This document shows positions 1-5,169 of a DNA stretch of 5,169 nt, in pieces. A model generated the notes under the pieces. That model was not told where the DNA came from. It saw only the letters and a list, made by a program, of their open reading frames with translations, and did no database searches. The stretch comes from Bacteroidota bacterium (lineage in GTDB: Bacteria > Bacteroidota > Bacteroidia > Bacteroidales > Rikenellaceae). The translations under genes and the position numbers were made by a program. The DNA is taken from positions 1-5,169 of the forward strand of contig JAEZTA010000155.1 of assembly GCA_023443765.1 (NCBI GenBank), given 5' to 3'. Numbering within the stretch: position 1 is the stretch's first letter; each line of letters opens with the position of its first letter.

Positions 1-1
1 T

Positions 2-1426
2 TCATGGGTCGATCCGCGCAGCGGCGAGATTCTCGGAACGGACATCTTCGTACCCTTCAACTTCACGGCCGCTGTCCAGAAGCAACTGCTGCTTACGCTC
101 TCGGCCGCCGATCCTGAGGCGCGCACCACGCAGCCTTCGGCACGCCAGGTTGCCGATGCCCTGACGGCTTCGGTGGCCCGCCGTGCAGCCTCGGCTTTGG
201 GTGTGATGCCCAACTACGCAGCTTCGTCGGCTTATCCGACCGACTCGCTGCGCTCGCCGTCGTTCACGCAGAAAAATGGTTTGGCCTCGTCGATCACCGA
301 CGATGTTTTCTACAACATCCTTGCGCAGCCGGGCGATAAGGAGCGTGGCGTGAAGCTGGTGGCCGATGCGTTGGGACCTTACGACTACCTGGCAGTGGAG
401 TGGCTCTACAAACCGGTTCCCGGGGCTGTGAAGCCGCAGGACGAGGTTGCGGAACTGAGCCGCCTGCTCGCCGCGAAGGAGGGTGATCCCCGCTATTTCT
501 TCGCCCACTACGCTTCCGGGGCTTACGATCCCCGTGTAGGCATAGAAGACCTAGGTGATGACCTGTTCAGGAGCGTTTCACTCCAGCTCGCTAACCTGAA
601 ATACGTTGCCGAACATGGCGACGAGTGGCTTTCGGGTCGTGACGGCGACTACAAGTTCCGTGAGGACCTGCTGATGGAGATGGTCGTGCGGGTAAACACA
701 CTCTCCTCGCAACTGATGCGTTACATCGGGGGTGTCTACATGAATCCGGTTTACGAAGGGAGCGTACAGCCGGCCTGTACAGCTGTGCCGCGCGAGGTGC
801 AGCAGCGTGCCCTGCGCGAGGTGCTCAGCCTGAGTGCCGACCTGGATTGGGTCGACCGGCAGGGCGTGTCGAAGAATGTCTATAACCGCGTGCAGGCGTG
901 CGAATACCTCCAGCGCCGGACCGTGCGGGCTTTGCTCGAAAAACTCGGTATGCTGGATCTCGCGGCCTCGAAGAGCGATGAGCCCTATACGGCCGACCGC
1001 ATGGCAAAGGACCTCATGGGTTGGTTCGAACAGCAGCTTCGTTCGCGCGAACCCCTCACAGCGCATGCCCGCAACCTGCAACAGTCGCTGCTCAAATCGA
1101 CCGTCGCCGTCGCTAAGGTGAAGGAGGCTTCGGGATCGGCGAGTGCTTTTGCATTGACAGCCGAAACCGATCCGATTTGGGGTGCATTGCCCCGGTGCGA
1201 GGCCGATAACCTGGTGCCGTTGGGTCTTGCTGAGGAACAGGGTGCCGCTTACGGTTACCGTGCGCCGCGTGTGATTCCGGCTTTCCGGGAGCACCTCTTC
1301 TATGGCCTGCTGCTCGACCTGAAGGCGATGTACCAGCGGGGAGCCGCCTCGGCACCCGTGGCCGATACGCGCAGTTTCTGCCGCTACATGGCCGACCAGA
1401 TCGACCGGGCGCTGGCGATCGAATAA
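2..1426 (+). CDS. DUF5117/DUF4953-type zinc-metalloprotease homologue, C-terminal part, catalytically inactive (5' end outside window)
   Basis: The frame is open from the left edge and ends at TAA 1424-1426, giving 474 residues; the true start lies off the window. GTG/ATG codons inside are not starts, because family sequence (WVDPRSGEIL, fragment residues 2-11) precedes them. The protein matches the catalytic and C-terminal part of large secreted Bacteroidota metalloproteases. Landmarks are DSLRSPSFTQKNG (81-93), AQPGDKERGVKL (108-119), PYDYLAVEWLYKP, EDLGDDLF, YMNPVYEGSVQ, and a C-terminal helical part with HLFYGLLLDLKAM. Active members carry HExxHxxGxxH followed by a SIMDY Met-turn. Here the aligned stretch is RRAASALGVMP (60-70), with both catalytic-helix histidines, the glutamate and the third histidine replaced, and the Met-turn reads SITDD (97-101). 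There is no frameshift or internal stop, so I infer a maintained non-proteolytic paralogue, probably outside the cytoplasm like its relatives. The signal peptide cannot be seen. Its substrate or partner is unknown. Confidence 0.85.
   Translation, partial: SWVDPRSGEILGTDIFVPFNFTAAVQKQLLLTLSAADPEARTTQPSARQVADALTASVARRAASALGVMPNYAASSAYPTDSLRSPSFTQKNGLASSITDDVFYNILAQPGDKERGVKLVADALGPYDYLAVEWLYKPVPGAVKPQDEVAELSRLLAAKEGDPRYFFAHYASGAYDPRVGIEDLGDDLFRSVSLQLANLKYVAEHGDEWLSGRDGDYKFREDLLMEMVVRVNTLSSQLMRYIGGVYMNPVYEGSVQPACTAVPREVQQRALREVLSLSADLDWVDRQGVSKNVYNRVQACEYLQRRTVRALLEKLGMLDLAASKSDEPYTADRMAKDLMGWFEQQLRSREPLTAHARNLQQSLLKSTVAVAKVKEASGSASAFALTAETDPIWGALPRCEADNLVPLGLAEEQGAAYGYRAPRVIPAFREHLFYGLLLDLKAMYQRGAASAPVADTRSFCRYMADQIDRALAIE
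179..211 (+). other. Degenerate zinc-binding site (expected HExxHxxGxxH reads RRAASALGVMP)
   Basis: This is placed by flanking family sequence: the preserved Gly (200-202), the following N-x-x-AS-S segment, and the DSLRSPSFTQK block just downstream. The three zinc-ligand histidines fall on Arg (179-181), Ser (191-193) and Pro (209-211). The catalytic Glu falls on Arg (182-184). Each change differs from a His or Glu codon by clear base substitutions and the frame is undisturbed, so this is not a sequencing indel. The Met-turn 28 residues later has Thr (296-298) in place of Met. Confidence 0.8.
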
Positions 1427-1430
1427 CCCG

Positions 1431-1476
1431 ATACAAACAGCGGGCTGTAACTTTTGTTACAGCCCGCTGTTTGTAT
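1431..1476. terminator. Perfect 21-bp hairpin, bidirectional terminator between convergent genes
   Basis: The arms at 1431-1451 and 1456-1476 are exact reverse complements around a TTTT loop (1452-1455). The stem has a GC core (AGCGGGCT) with A/T-rich ends, so each direction ends in a U-rich 3' arm (TTTGTAT). It starts 4 bases after the metalloprotease-homologue stop and ends 10 bases before the oxidoreductase stop on the other strand. That position and symmetry suit a terminator serving both genes. There is no long separate T-run beyond the stem. Confidence 0.85.
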
Positions 1477-1486
1477 AGTCGGTGGA

Positions 1487-2740
1487 TCAGCGCTCTTCGA
1501 GAATGACGGTCTGTCCGGTGAGGCGGCTTCGCTCGGCCTCGAAGCAGATGCGGTGGCTTTCGACCGAATTGCCGATCGTCGTGCGGAACCGGTGTTCCCG
1601 GCGGCTGAGCGTATCGACGAAATCTTCGACCAGGTTGAGGTCGGCCCCGGCGTGGAACGGCTTGCCGACAAGGCCCGAAAAGTCGTAGATTTGCTCTTCC
1701 CCGCCGCGGAATTTGCGGACGCGCAGCGTGCGTTCGTCGCCGTCGATCTCGCCATGCGTCAGCCGGATGTGGGTTTCGCGCTGGTCACCCAGCGTAAAGG
1801 CGTCCATCGAGAACGAGATCGTGATGTCGTTGTCCAGTTCCATCGAGACGATCTGATGGTCCACCACGTCGTTGTCGCAGCGGAACACGCACCGTCCGTA
1901 GTCGCCCGAGCGCAGCTCGCGGAGAATCACCTCGTCAAGGGTCGAACCTTCGGGAACGTCGAAATTCGAAATCCAGTCGCGGCGGTTGTAGTAGAGGTCC
2001 ACCGCCGAGTAGGGGCACTCTTTTTCGATTGGGCAGTCGATGCACCGCGCGGTGCTTCCCGCCGGGGCGTTTTCCGCGCGGAACCAGCGCAGCGACCCGA
2101 ACGACGAGAGTTTCCGGCAGCGGGCTTCGGTGAGCCACAGCAGGAAGTCGATGTCGTGGCAGCACTTCGAAATCAGCATCGGGTTGGTGATCTCCTCCCT
2201 GCGCCACATGCCGCGGACGAATCCGTGCGTCGTGCGGTCGAGTCCCACGGCGGCCAGGTGGCTGATCGAGATGATCTCGCCCAGTTCGCCCGAGTCGACG
2301 ATCTCCTTGATCCGGATGAAATACGGGTGGTAACGCAGGACGTGGCAGACGCCGACGATGACTCCTTTGCGCCGGGCCGCTTCGGCGATCCGGCAGCATT
2401 CGGGCAGCGATTGCGCGATCGGCTTTTCGAGCAGGACATTATAGCCCGCCTCGATGGCCTTCATGCAGGGCTCGAAGTGCATGTTCTCGGGCGTGCCGAT
2501 CAGTATGGCATCGGCCGGAACGGGATTTTCGAAAAAGAGGTCGTAATCGGCGAAGCATTGTTCGGGTGTCAGCCCGAATTTCGCCGCGACGGCGTGGCGG
2601 CGGATGTCGTTGAGTTCCGCGACGCCCACCAACTTGAGCCGGTCGGGGTTGCGGATCGCATATTCCAAATATTTATTGGTGCGGTTGCCTGCCCCGATGG
2701 CTACGATCGTGATCGGTTTCGCCTCGCTCCTGCTCTCCAT
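1487..2740 (-). CDS. Gfo/Idh/MocA-family NAD(P)-dependent oxidoreductase
   Basis: The gene encodes 417 residues, a normal family length. The N-terminal Rossmann domain has the dinucleotide loop GAGNR (16-20), an acidic residue closing the second strand (E42, which favours NAD over NADP), and the family lysine motif EKPIAQS (105-111). The C-terminal domain has KCCHDIDFLLWL (192-203, likely active-site K192 and H195), a cysteine cluster CIDCPIEKECPY (233-244) and a late FHAGAD segment (362-367). Such enzymes oxidise or reduce sugar or cyclitol hydroxyls; the substrate here is not readable. There is no signal peptide or twin arginine, so it is probably cytoplasmic. Two adjacent ATGs (2743 and 2740) are possible; I chose 2740 because it lies 4 bases from AGGAGG, whereas 2743 lies only 1 base away. 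It follows tatC by a few bases and is presumably cotranscribed and translationally coupled. A longer in-frame extension upstream is a tatC shadow. The family call is firm and the role is open. Confidence 0.92.
   Translation of the reverse strand: MESRSEAKPITIVAIGAGNRTNKYLEYAIRNPDRLKLVGVAELNDIRRHAVAAKFGLTPEQCFADYDLFFENPVPADAILIGTPENMHFEPCMKAIEAGYNVLLEKPIAQSLPECCRIAEAARRKGVIVGVCHVLRYHPYFIRIKEIVDSGELGEIISISHLAAVGLDRTTHGFVRGMWRREEITNPMLISKCCHDIDFLLWLTEARCRKLSSFGSLRWFRAENAPAGSTARCIDCPIEKECPYSAVDLYYNRRDWISNFDVPEGSTLDEVILRELRSGDYGRCVFRCDNDVVDHQIVSMELDNDITISFSMDAFTLGDQRETHIRLTHGEIDGDERTLRVRKFRGGEEQIYDFSGLVGKPFHAGADLNLVEDFVDTLSRREHRFRTTIGNSVESHRICFEAERSRLTGQTVILEER
2015..2044 (-). other. Cysteine cluster CxxCx5C in the oxidoreductase
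   Basis: The codons encode C233, C236 and C242 in the pattern C-IDC-PIEKE-C-PYSA, inside the C-terminal domain of the oxidoreductase. The spacing resembles a small metal- or cluster-binding knuckle. From memory, a subset of Gfo/Idh/MocA proteins with the HDIDxLLWL signature carries a similar motif. Metal binding is an inference. Confidence 0.55.
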
Positions 2741-2744
2741 CATT

Positions 2745-2750
2745 CCTCCT
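2745..2750 (-). promoter_or_regulatory. Shine-Dalgarno sequence of the oxidoreductase, overlapping the tatC stop codon
   Basis: On the minus strand the junction reads TAGGAGGAATGATGG. The TAG is the tatC stop, and AGGAGG shares its last two bases. Spacing is 1 base to the first ATG and 4 to the second. The match to the anti-Shine-Dalgarno core is strong, which is uncommon in Bacteroidota. It suggests that ribosomes finishing tatC restart on the oxidoreductase. Confidence 0.7.
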
Positions 2751-3633
2751 ATTCCGTGGTTTCCGGCTGCTCTTCGAGGCTGCGATTGCGCTCGGTCCGC
2801 GATGCAAGTTTGATACTCAGTTCGTAAAGTCCGTACAGGGGCAGGATCACCAGCACCAGGCTGAAAATGTCGGGCGGGGTGATGATCGCCGCAATGACGA
2901 GCAGCACGACGAAGGCATGACGCCTGTATTTGCGCAGGAACGTCGCCGAAACGATGCCCATGCGGGTGAGGAAATAGATCAGCAGCGGCAGTTCGAACAT
3001 GAATGCGCAGGCCAGCGAGACGACGATGACCGTCGAGAGGTAGTCGCTGATGTCGAACATGTTGGTAATGGCGGCGCTGGCCTGGTAGTTGGAGAAGAAG
3101 TTGATCGACAGCGGCGCCATCACGAAGTAGCCGAACAGCAACCCCGAGAAGAAGCACAACGACACGCAGAAGACGAACCAGTGGGTTCCGGCGATCTCCC
3201 TGGGTGTAAGGGCCGGGCGTACGAAACGCCAGAACTCCCACAGCGCATAGGGCATGGCGAGGGCGATACCCGTCACCAGCGAAATTTTCATGTGGAGGTT
3301 GAACTGCCCCGACAGCGAGGTGTTGATGATCGAGAAACGGTCGTTCGCAATCCGGAATGTTTCCGGATTGGCATCGAACGACGTACCTAACAGCCCGTTG
3401 AGCCATCCGGCTATTTCCGCCCACTGGGCGCCGACCCACGTCAGCATCCGGTTGGTGGGGAAATCCGGGCTTTGGGGGCCGAACAGCACCGTGTCGATAA
3501 TGAAGCTCTTACAGAAGAAGGCCACCAGTCCGATGACTCCGATCGCCATCACACCCCGCACCAGATGAGGGCGCAGGGCATCGATGTGCTCGAAAAAAGT
3601 CATCTCCGACGGCTCTGGATCCTTTGTTTTCAT
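2749..3633 (-). CDS. tatC: Sec-independent (twin-arginine) protein translocase subunit TatC
   Basis: TatC is the polytopic inner-membrane receptor that binds twin-arginine signal peptides and recruits TatA to export folded proteins. At 294 residues it is longer than E. coli TatC (about 258). Family landmarks are FFEHIDALR (13-21), LWEFWRFVRPALTPRE (131-146), SLACAFMFELPLLIYFL (206-222), GIVSATFLRKYRR (226-238) and ITPPDIFS (251-258). Hydrophobic segments sit near 25-45, 115-134, 151-174, 199-221, 237-251 and 257-273, matching the six-helix topology. Residues aligning with functional E. coli positions F94, E103, E170 and D211 are present (F137, E146, E214, D255), but E15 aligns with A19. The extra length is mostly in the first periplasmic loop (about 50-112), plus a charged C-terminal tail. 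I used ATG 3633; ATG 3603 (M11) would give 284 residues. It lies 33 bases after tatA, in the same operon. Confidence 0.96.
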   Translation of the reverse strand: MKTKDPEPSEMTFFEHIDALRPHLVRGVMAIGVIGLVAFFCKSFIIDTVLFGPQSPDFPTNRMLTWVGAQWAEIAGWLNGLLGTSFDANPETFRIANDRFSIINTSLSGQFNLHMKISLVTGIALAMPYALWEFWRFVRPALTPREIAGTHWFVFCVSLCFFSGLLFGYFVMAPLSINFFSNYQASAAITNMFDISDYLSTVIVVSLACAFMFELPLLIYFLTRMGIVSATFLRKYRRHAFVVLLVIAAIITPPDIFSLVLVILPLYGLYELSIKLASRTERNRSLEEQPETTE

Positions 3634-3666
3634 GCTCAGTTTTTTGCCGCAGCGGAGTTGTGGTGA

Positions 3667-3870
3667 TTATTCGGTCTTGTCGGAAACGGATTTGTCTCCG
3701 GGTTTGCTGTCCTCAGCCGTATAGTCTTTGTTGACGGCATCCTTGAATTCTTTGACACCACGGCCCAGTCCGCGCATCAGTTCGGGAATTTTTTTACCTC
3801 CGAAGAGCAGGATGACTACCAGCACGATTACGATGACCTGTCCGTAACCGATTGCGCAAGGGATAAACAT
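3667..3870 (-). CDS. tatA: Twin-arginine translocase subunit TatA (TatA/E family)
   Basis: This 67-residue protein has the full TatA plan. It has a short N-terminus, one membrane helix (about 9-23), the FG hinge at 23-24, an amphipathic basic helix (GKKIPELMRGLGRGVKEF, 25-42) and a charged, disordered tail. Q11 sits 12 residues before the hinge, the position of the polar Q8 in E. coli TatA. TatA oligomers thin or open the membrane when TatC binds a substrate. No tatB-like gene is visible nearby, which fits the TatA-TatC minimal systems of Bacteroidota, where TatA would serve both roles. The ATG at 3870 is preceded by A-rich sequence (ACAAAAACT) rather than a Shine-Dalgarno, as is usual in this phylum. 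It is the first gene of the tatA-tatC-oxidoreductase operon. Confidence 0.96.
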   Translation of the reverse strand: MFIPCAIGYGQVIVIVLVVILLFGGKKIPELMRGLGRGVKEFKDAVNKDYTAEDSKPGDKSVSDKTE

Positions 3871-3910
3871 AGTTTTTGTCGTTTAGGTTTTTTACTCGGA
3901 ATTCAGTAGT

Positions 3911-3928
3911 GCCGGGGCTGCGCCCGGC
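3911..3928 (-). other. GC-rich hairpin in the tatA leader
   Basis: GCCGGG (3911-3916) and CCCGGC (3923-3928) are perfect complements around a 6-base loop. On the minus strand the hairpin lies just after the expected transcript start and about 40 bases before the tatA ATG. It could stabilise the 5' end of the mRNA or affect translation. No U-run follows, so it is not a convincing terminator. Confidence 0.45.
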
Positions 3929-3938
3929 CTATTCTCCG

Positions 3939-3946
3939 CAAATATA
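3939..3946 (-). promoter_or_regulatory. Bacteroidota-type -7 promoter element for the tatA operon
   Basis: The minus strand reads TATATTTG, an exact match to the primary sigma factor consensus TAnnTTTG of Bacteroidota. It is set in an A/T-rich patch inside an otherwise GC-rich gap. I see no TTG at the -33 distance, so only half of the consensus is present. It would start transcription near 3932, giving a leader of roughly 60 bases before the tatA ATG. Confidence 0.6.
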
Positions 3947-3982
3947 ACACTATTTTTGCGATTCGTTGCACTTGCGGGCCCG

Positions 3983-4013
3983 GAAAACCCGCCCGAATTT
4001 CGGACGGGTTTTC
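3983..4013 (-). terminator. Intrinsic terminator of the DUF1080-domain gene
   Basis: Arms 3983-3995 and 4001-4013 form a 13-bp stem with one C/A mismatch around a 5-base loop. On the minus strand the 3' arm ends GGGCGGGTTTTCC, a GC stem followed by a short T-run. It lies 17 bases past the DUF1080 gene stop and upstream of the tatA promoter, so it separates the two minus-strand units. Confidence 0.75.
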
Positions 4014-4030
4014 ACAGGACCGTGTGCTGT

Positions 4031-5169
4031 TTACTTTATTCGCTTTGGTGCAGGCAGTTCCTTGATGCGGATATTGCGGAACTTGATGCCGGCGCCGTGG
4101 CCCAGCAGGCCGATGTGGCCCGAGGTGTTGAACAGTCCGGGGTGGTTCTTGTGATCCACGGTGTAGGGGTTCTCCTTGGCTCCGTCGGGCGCCACATTGT
4201 GGCCCTGGCAGGCCTCGCGGATGTTACCGTCGAGGATCACTTCGCCGTTCACCGTGACGGTGATACGGTCGCCCACGGCGCGGATTTCTTCGACATTCCA
4301 GGTTCCCAGCGGCGGGAACTTCACGCGCTTGGCCGGGATGATGCCGTAGACCGAGCCGTGCTGCTGATACACGCGCAGGTTCTTGTAGATCGGTGCGTCG
4401 TGATCCAGAATCTGGATTTCCATACCGTGGTAAGCGGCGTCGACGCCCATTGGCGTACGGATGCCGATGCCGTTGTTGACGCCTTCGCGGTCGAAGGCGA
4501 ATTCGAAGCGCAGCACGAAGTCGTCGTACTCCTTCTTGGTGTAGAGGTTGCCCGAGCCGCCGTACTGCGCCGTCACATAGATCGTGCCGTCGACGGGGAC
4601 GTAGTTGGTGGTGTTGCCGGTCCATTTGTGCATCGACGTGCCGTCGAAGAGCACTTCGAATCCCTCGGCGGCCTCTTCCTTCGAAAGTTCGAAACGCGGG
4701 GTGGCGGGCAATTCGCGGAGGTACATTTCGCGGAAGCTGACGGGTGCGTCGCCTGCAATGAGCAGGATTTGTCCCTTGACATAAGCCGGGATTTCGCGGT
4801 TGCACGTGTTTTCGAGGATGATGTTCTCGCAGGTCGTAACGCCGTTGAGGATGACCGTCACACGGTCGTTCACGACTTTCACCTGCATCGTGTTCCACTG
4901 TCCCGACCGGTTCATGGCATTTTTCTTCGTCGTGTTGTCGTGGAGCATGTTGCCCGTCAGGGCGCCGGGATTTCTGCCGCCGAGCGCGATTCCGGGGATT
5001 GAACGGACGCCCATCCCGGCCTCACCTTCGGTCTTCCAGTCGAGGATCAGTTCGAAGTTTTCATATTCTTTGTGTGAAGCTATTGTACCGGCGTTTGCGG
5101 CACCTGTGAGTATGCCGTTGTTTTCGGTCCAGTTCTTTGTCATTGCGGCGTCAGCCTCCTGCTGCGCCT
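4031..5169 (-). CDS. Tandem DUF1080 (3-keto-disaccharide hydrolase family) protein, 5' end outside window
   Basis: The frame is open to the right edge and stops at TAA 4033-4031, leaving 378 residues. Numbering is from the ATG at 5143. Two concanavalin-like DUF1080 domains are visible. Domain 1 (edge to about 145) has KEYENFELILDWK, QWNTMQVKVVNDRVTVILNG and SFREMYLREL. Domain 2 (about 160-363) has FEVLFDGTSMHKW, KEYDDFVLRFEFAF, NNGIGIRTP, MEIQILDHDAPIY, GSVYGIIPA, VTVNGEVI and GHIGLLGHG. Family members cleave 3-keto-glycosides made by Gfo/Idh/MocA dehydrogenases, often outside the cytoplasm; which linkage this one accepts is unknown. The ATG at 5143 is preceded by AGGAGG with an 11-base gap, but I treat it as internal: the upstream frame stays open, and DUF1080 domains normally have more sequence before the W-T-x-x-N-G strand. 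Domain 1 lacks the QI/IQILD-type motif that domain 2 keeps. It is a transcription unit separate from the tat operon. Confidence 0.9.
   Translation of the reverse strand, partial: AQQEADAAMTKNWTENNGILTGAANAGTIASHKEYENFELILDWKTEGEAGMGVRSIPGIALGGRNPGALTGNMLHDNTTKKNAMNRSGQWNTMQVKVVNDRVTVILNGVTTCENIILENTCNREIPAYVKGQILLIAGDAPVSFREMYLRELPATPRFELSKEEAAEGFEVLFDGTSMHKWTGNTTNYVPVDGTIYVTAQYGGSGNLYTKKEYDDFVLRFEFAFDREGVNNGIGIRTPMGVDAAYHGMEIQILDHDAPIYKNLRVYQQHGSVYGIIPAKRVKFPPLGTWNVEEIRAVGDRITVTVNGEVILDGNIREACQGHNVAPDGAKENPYTVDHKNHPGLFNTSGHIGLLGHGAGIKFRNIRIKELPAPKRIK

Noticed and set aside
173..175. GTG at 173 as the start of the metalloprotease homologue
   Set aside because: The in-frame upstream sequence contains the family signature WVDPRSGEIL, so the gene begins beyond the left edge.
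578..1294. A 238-residue open frame on the minus strand within the metalloprotease homologue
   Set aside because: It has no recognisable domain and lies opposite strongly family-like sequence. It is a shadow.
1454..2827. A 457-residue open frame on the plus strand opposite the oxidoreductase
   Set aside because: It is antisense to a gene with clear family motifs, rich in V, A, R, D and E as expected from the complement of GC-rich codons, and its start lies inside the terminator hairpin. No recognisable domain.
2744..3439. N-terminal extension of the oxidoreductase frame to a 650-residue protein
   Set aside because: This part overlaps tatC in a different frame and is rich in R, P and H without motifs. 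The real start follows the AGGAGG at the tatC stop.
3956..5002. A 348-residue open frame on the plus strand opposite the DUF1080 gene
   Set aside because: It is a mirror of a well-supported coding region and has the same low-complexity composition. It also runs through the terminator hairpin.
5141..5143. The ATG at 5143 as the true start of the DUF1080 protein
   Set aside because: AGGAGG precedes it, but the frame stays open to the edge (AQQEADAA upstream) and domain 1 would lack its first strand. An off-window start is more likely.

Overview
The window looks like chromosomal sequence from a GC-rich gut Bacteroidota, most like Alistipes. I base this on the protein families (a DUF5117/DUF4953-type zinc-metalloprotease relative, a TatA-TatC pair with no TatB, and a DUF1080 protein), on a Bacteroidota-type -7 promoter element (TAnnTTTG), and on codon use rich in G and C. 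No organism was searched, so the genus is an inference.

Layout: bases 2-1426 (+) are the C-terminal 474 residues of a large DUF4953-type metalloprotease homologue. Its zinc-binding signature is destroyed although the reading frame is intact. A perfect 21-bp hairpin at 1431-1476 then separates it from a leftward operon that converges on it. Reading right to left on the minus strand, that operon is tatA (3667-3870), tatC (2749-3633) and a Gfo/Idh/MocA-family oxidoreductase (1487-2740). The tatC stop codon lies inside the oxidoreductase Shine-Dalgarno sequence. A promoter-like TATATTTG lies about 68 bases upstream of tatA. A terminator hairpin at 3983-4013 closes the next minus-strand gene, a protein with two DUF1080 (3-keto-disaccharide hydrolase family) domains (4031 to beyond the right edge).

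Function: TatA and TatC form a minimal twin-arginine translocase that exports folded proteins. Gfo/Idh/MocA dehydrogenases and DUF1080 proteins are known partners in 3-keto-glycoside breakdown, in which a sugar C3 hydroxyl is oxidised and the glycosidic bond is then cleaved. Many secreted Gfo/Idh/MocA enzymes of Bacteroidota are Tat substrates. The cluster could therefore link Tat export with this chemistry. However, the oxidoreductase here has no signal peptide and so is probably cytoplasmic, and the DUF1080 gene is a separate transcription unit.

The most notable observation is the metalloprotease homologue: its expected HExxHxxGxxH reads RRAASALGVMP and the Met-turn methionine is also gone, while the surrounding family sequence is well kept. 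This indicates a retained pseudoprotease. I saw no tRNA, rRNA, CRISPR array, insertion sequence or phage feature. There is no gene-free stretch over 300 bases; the longest gap, 3871-4030, holds the tatA promoter and leader and the DUF1080 gene terminator.
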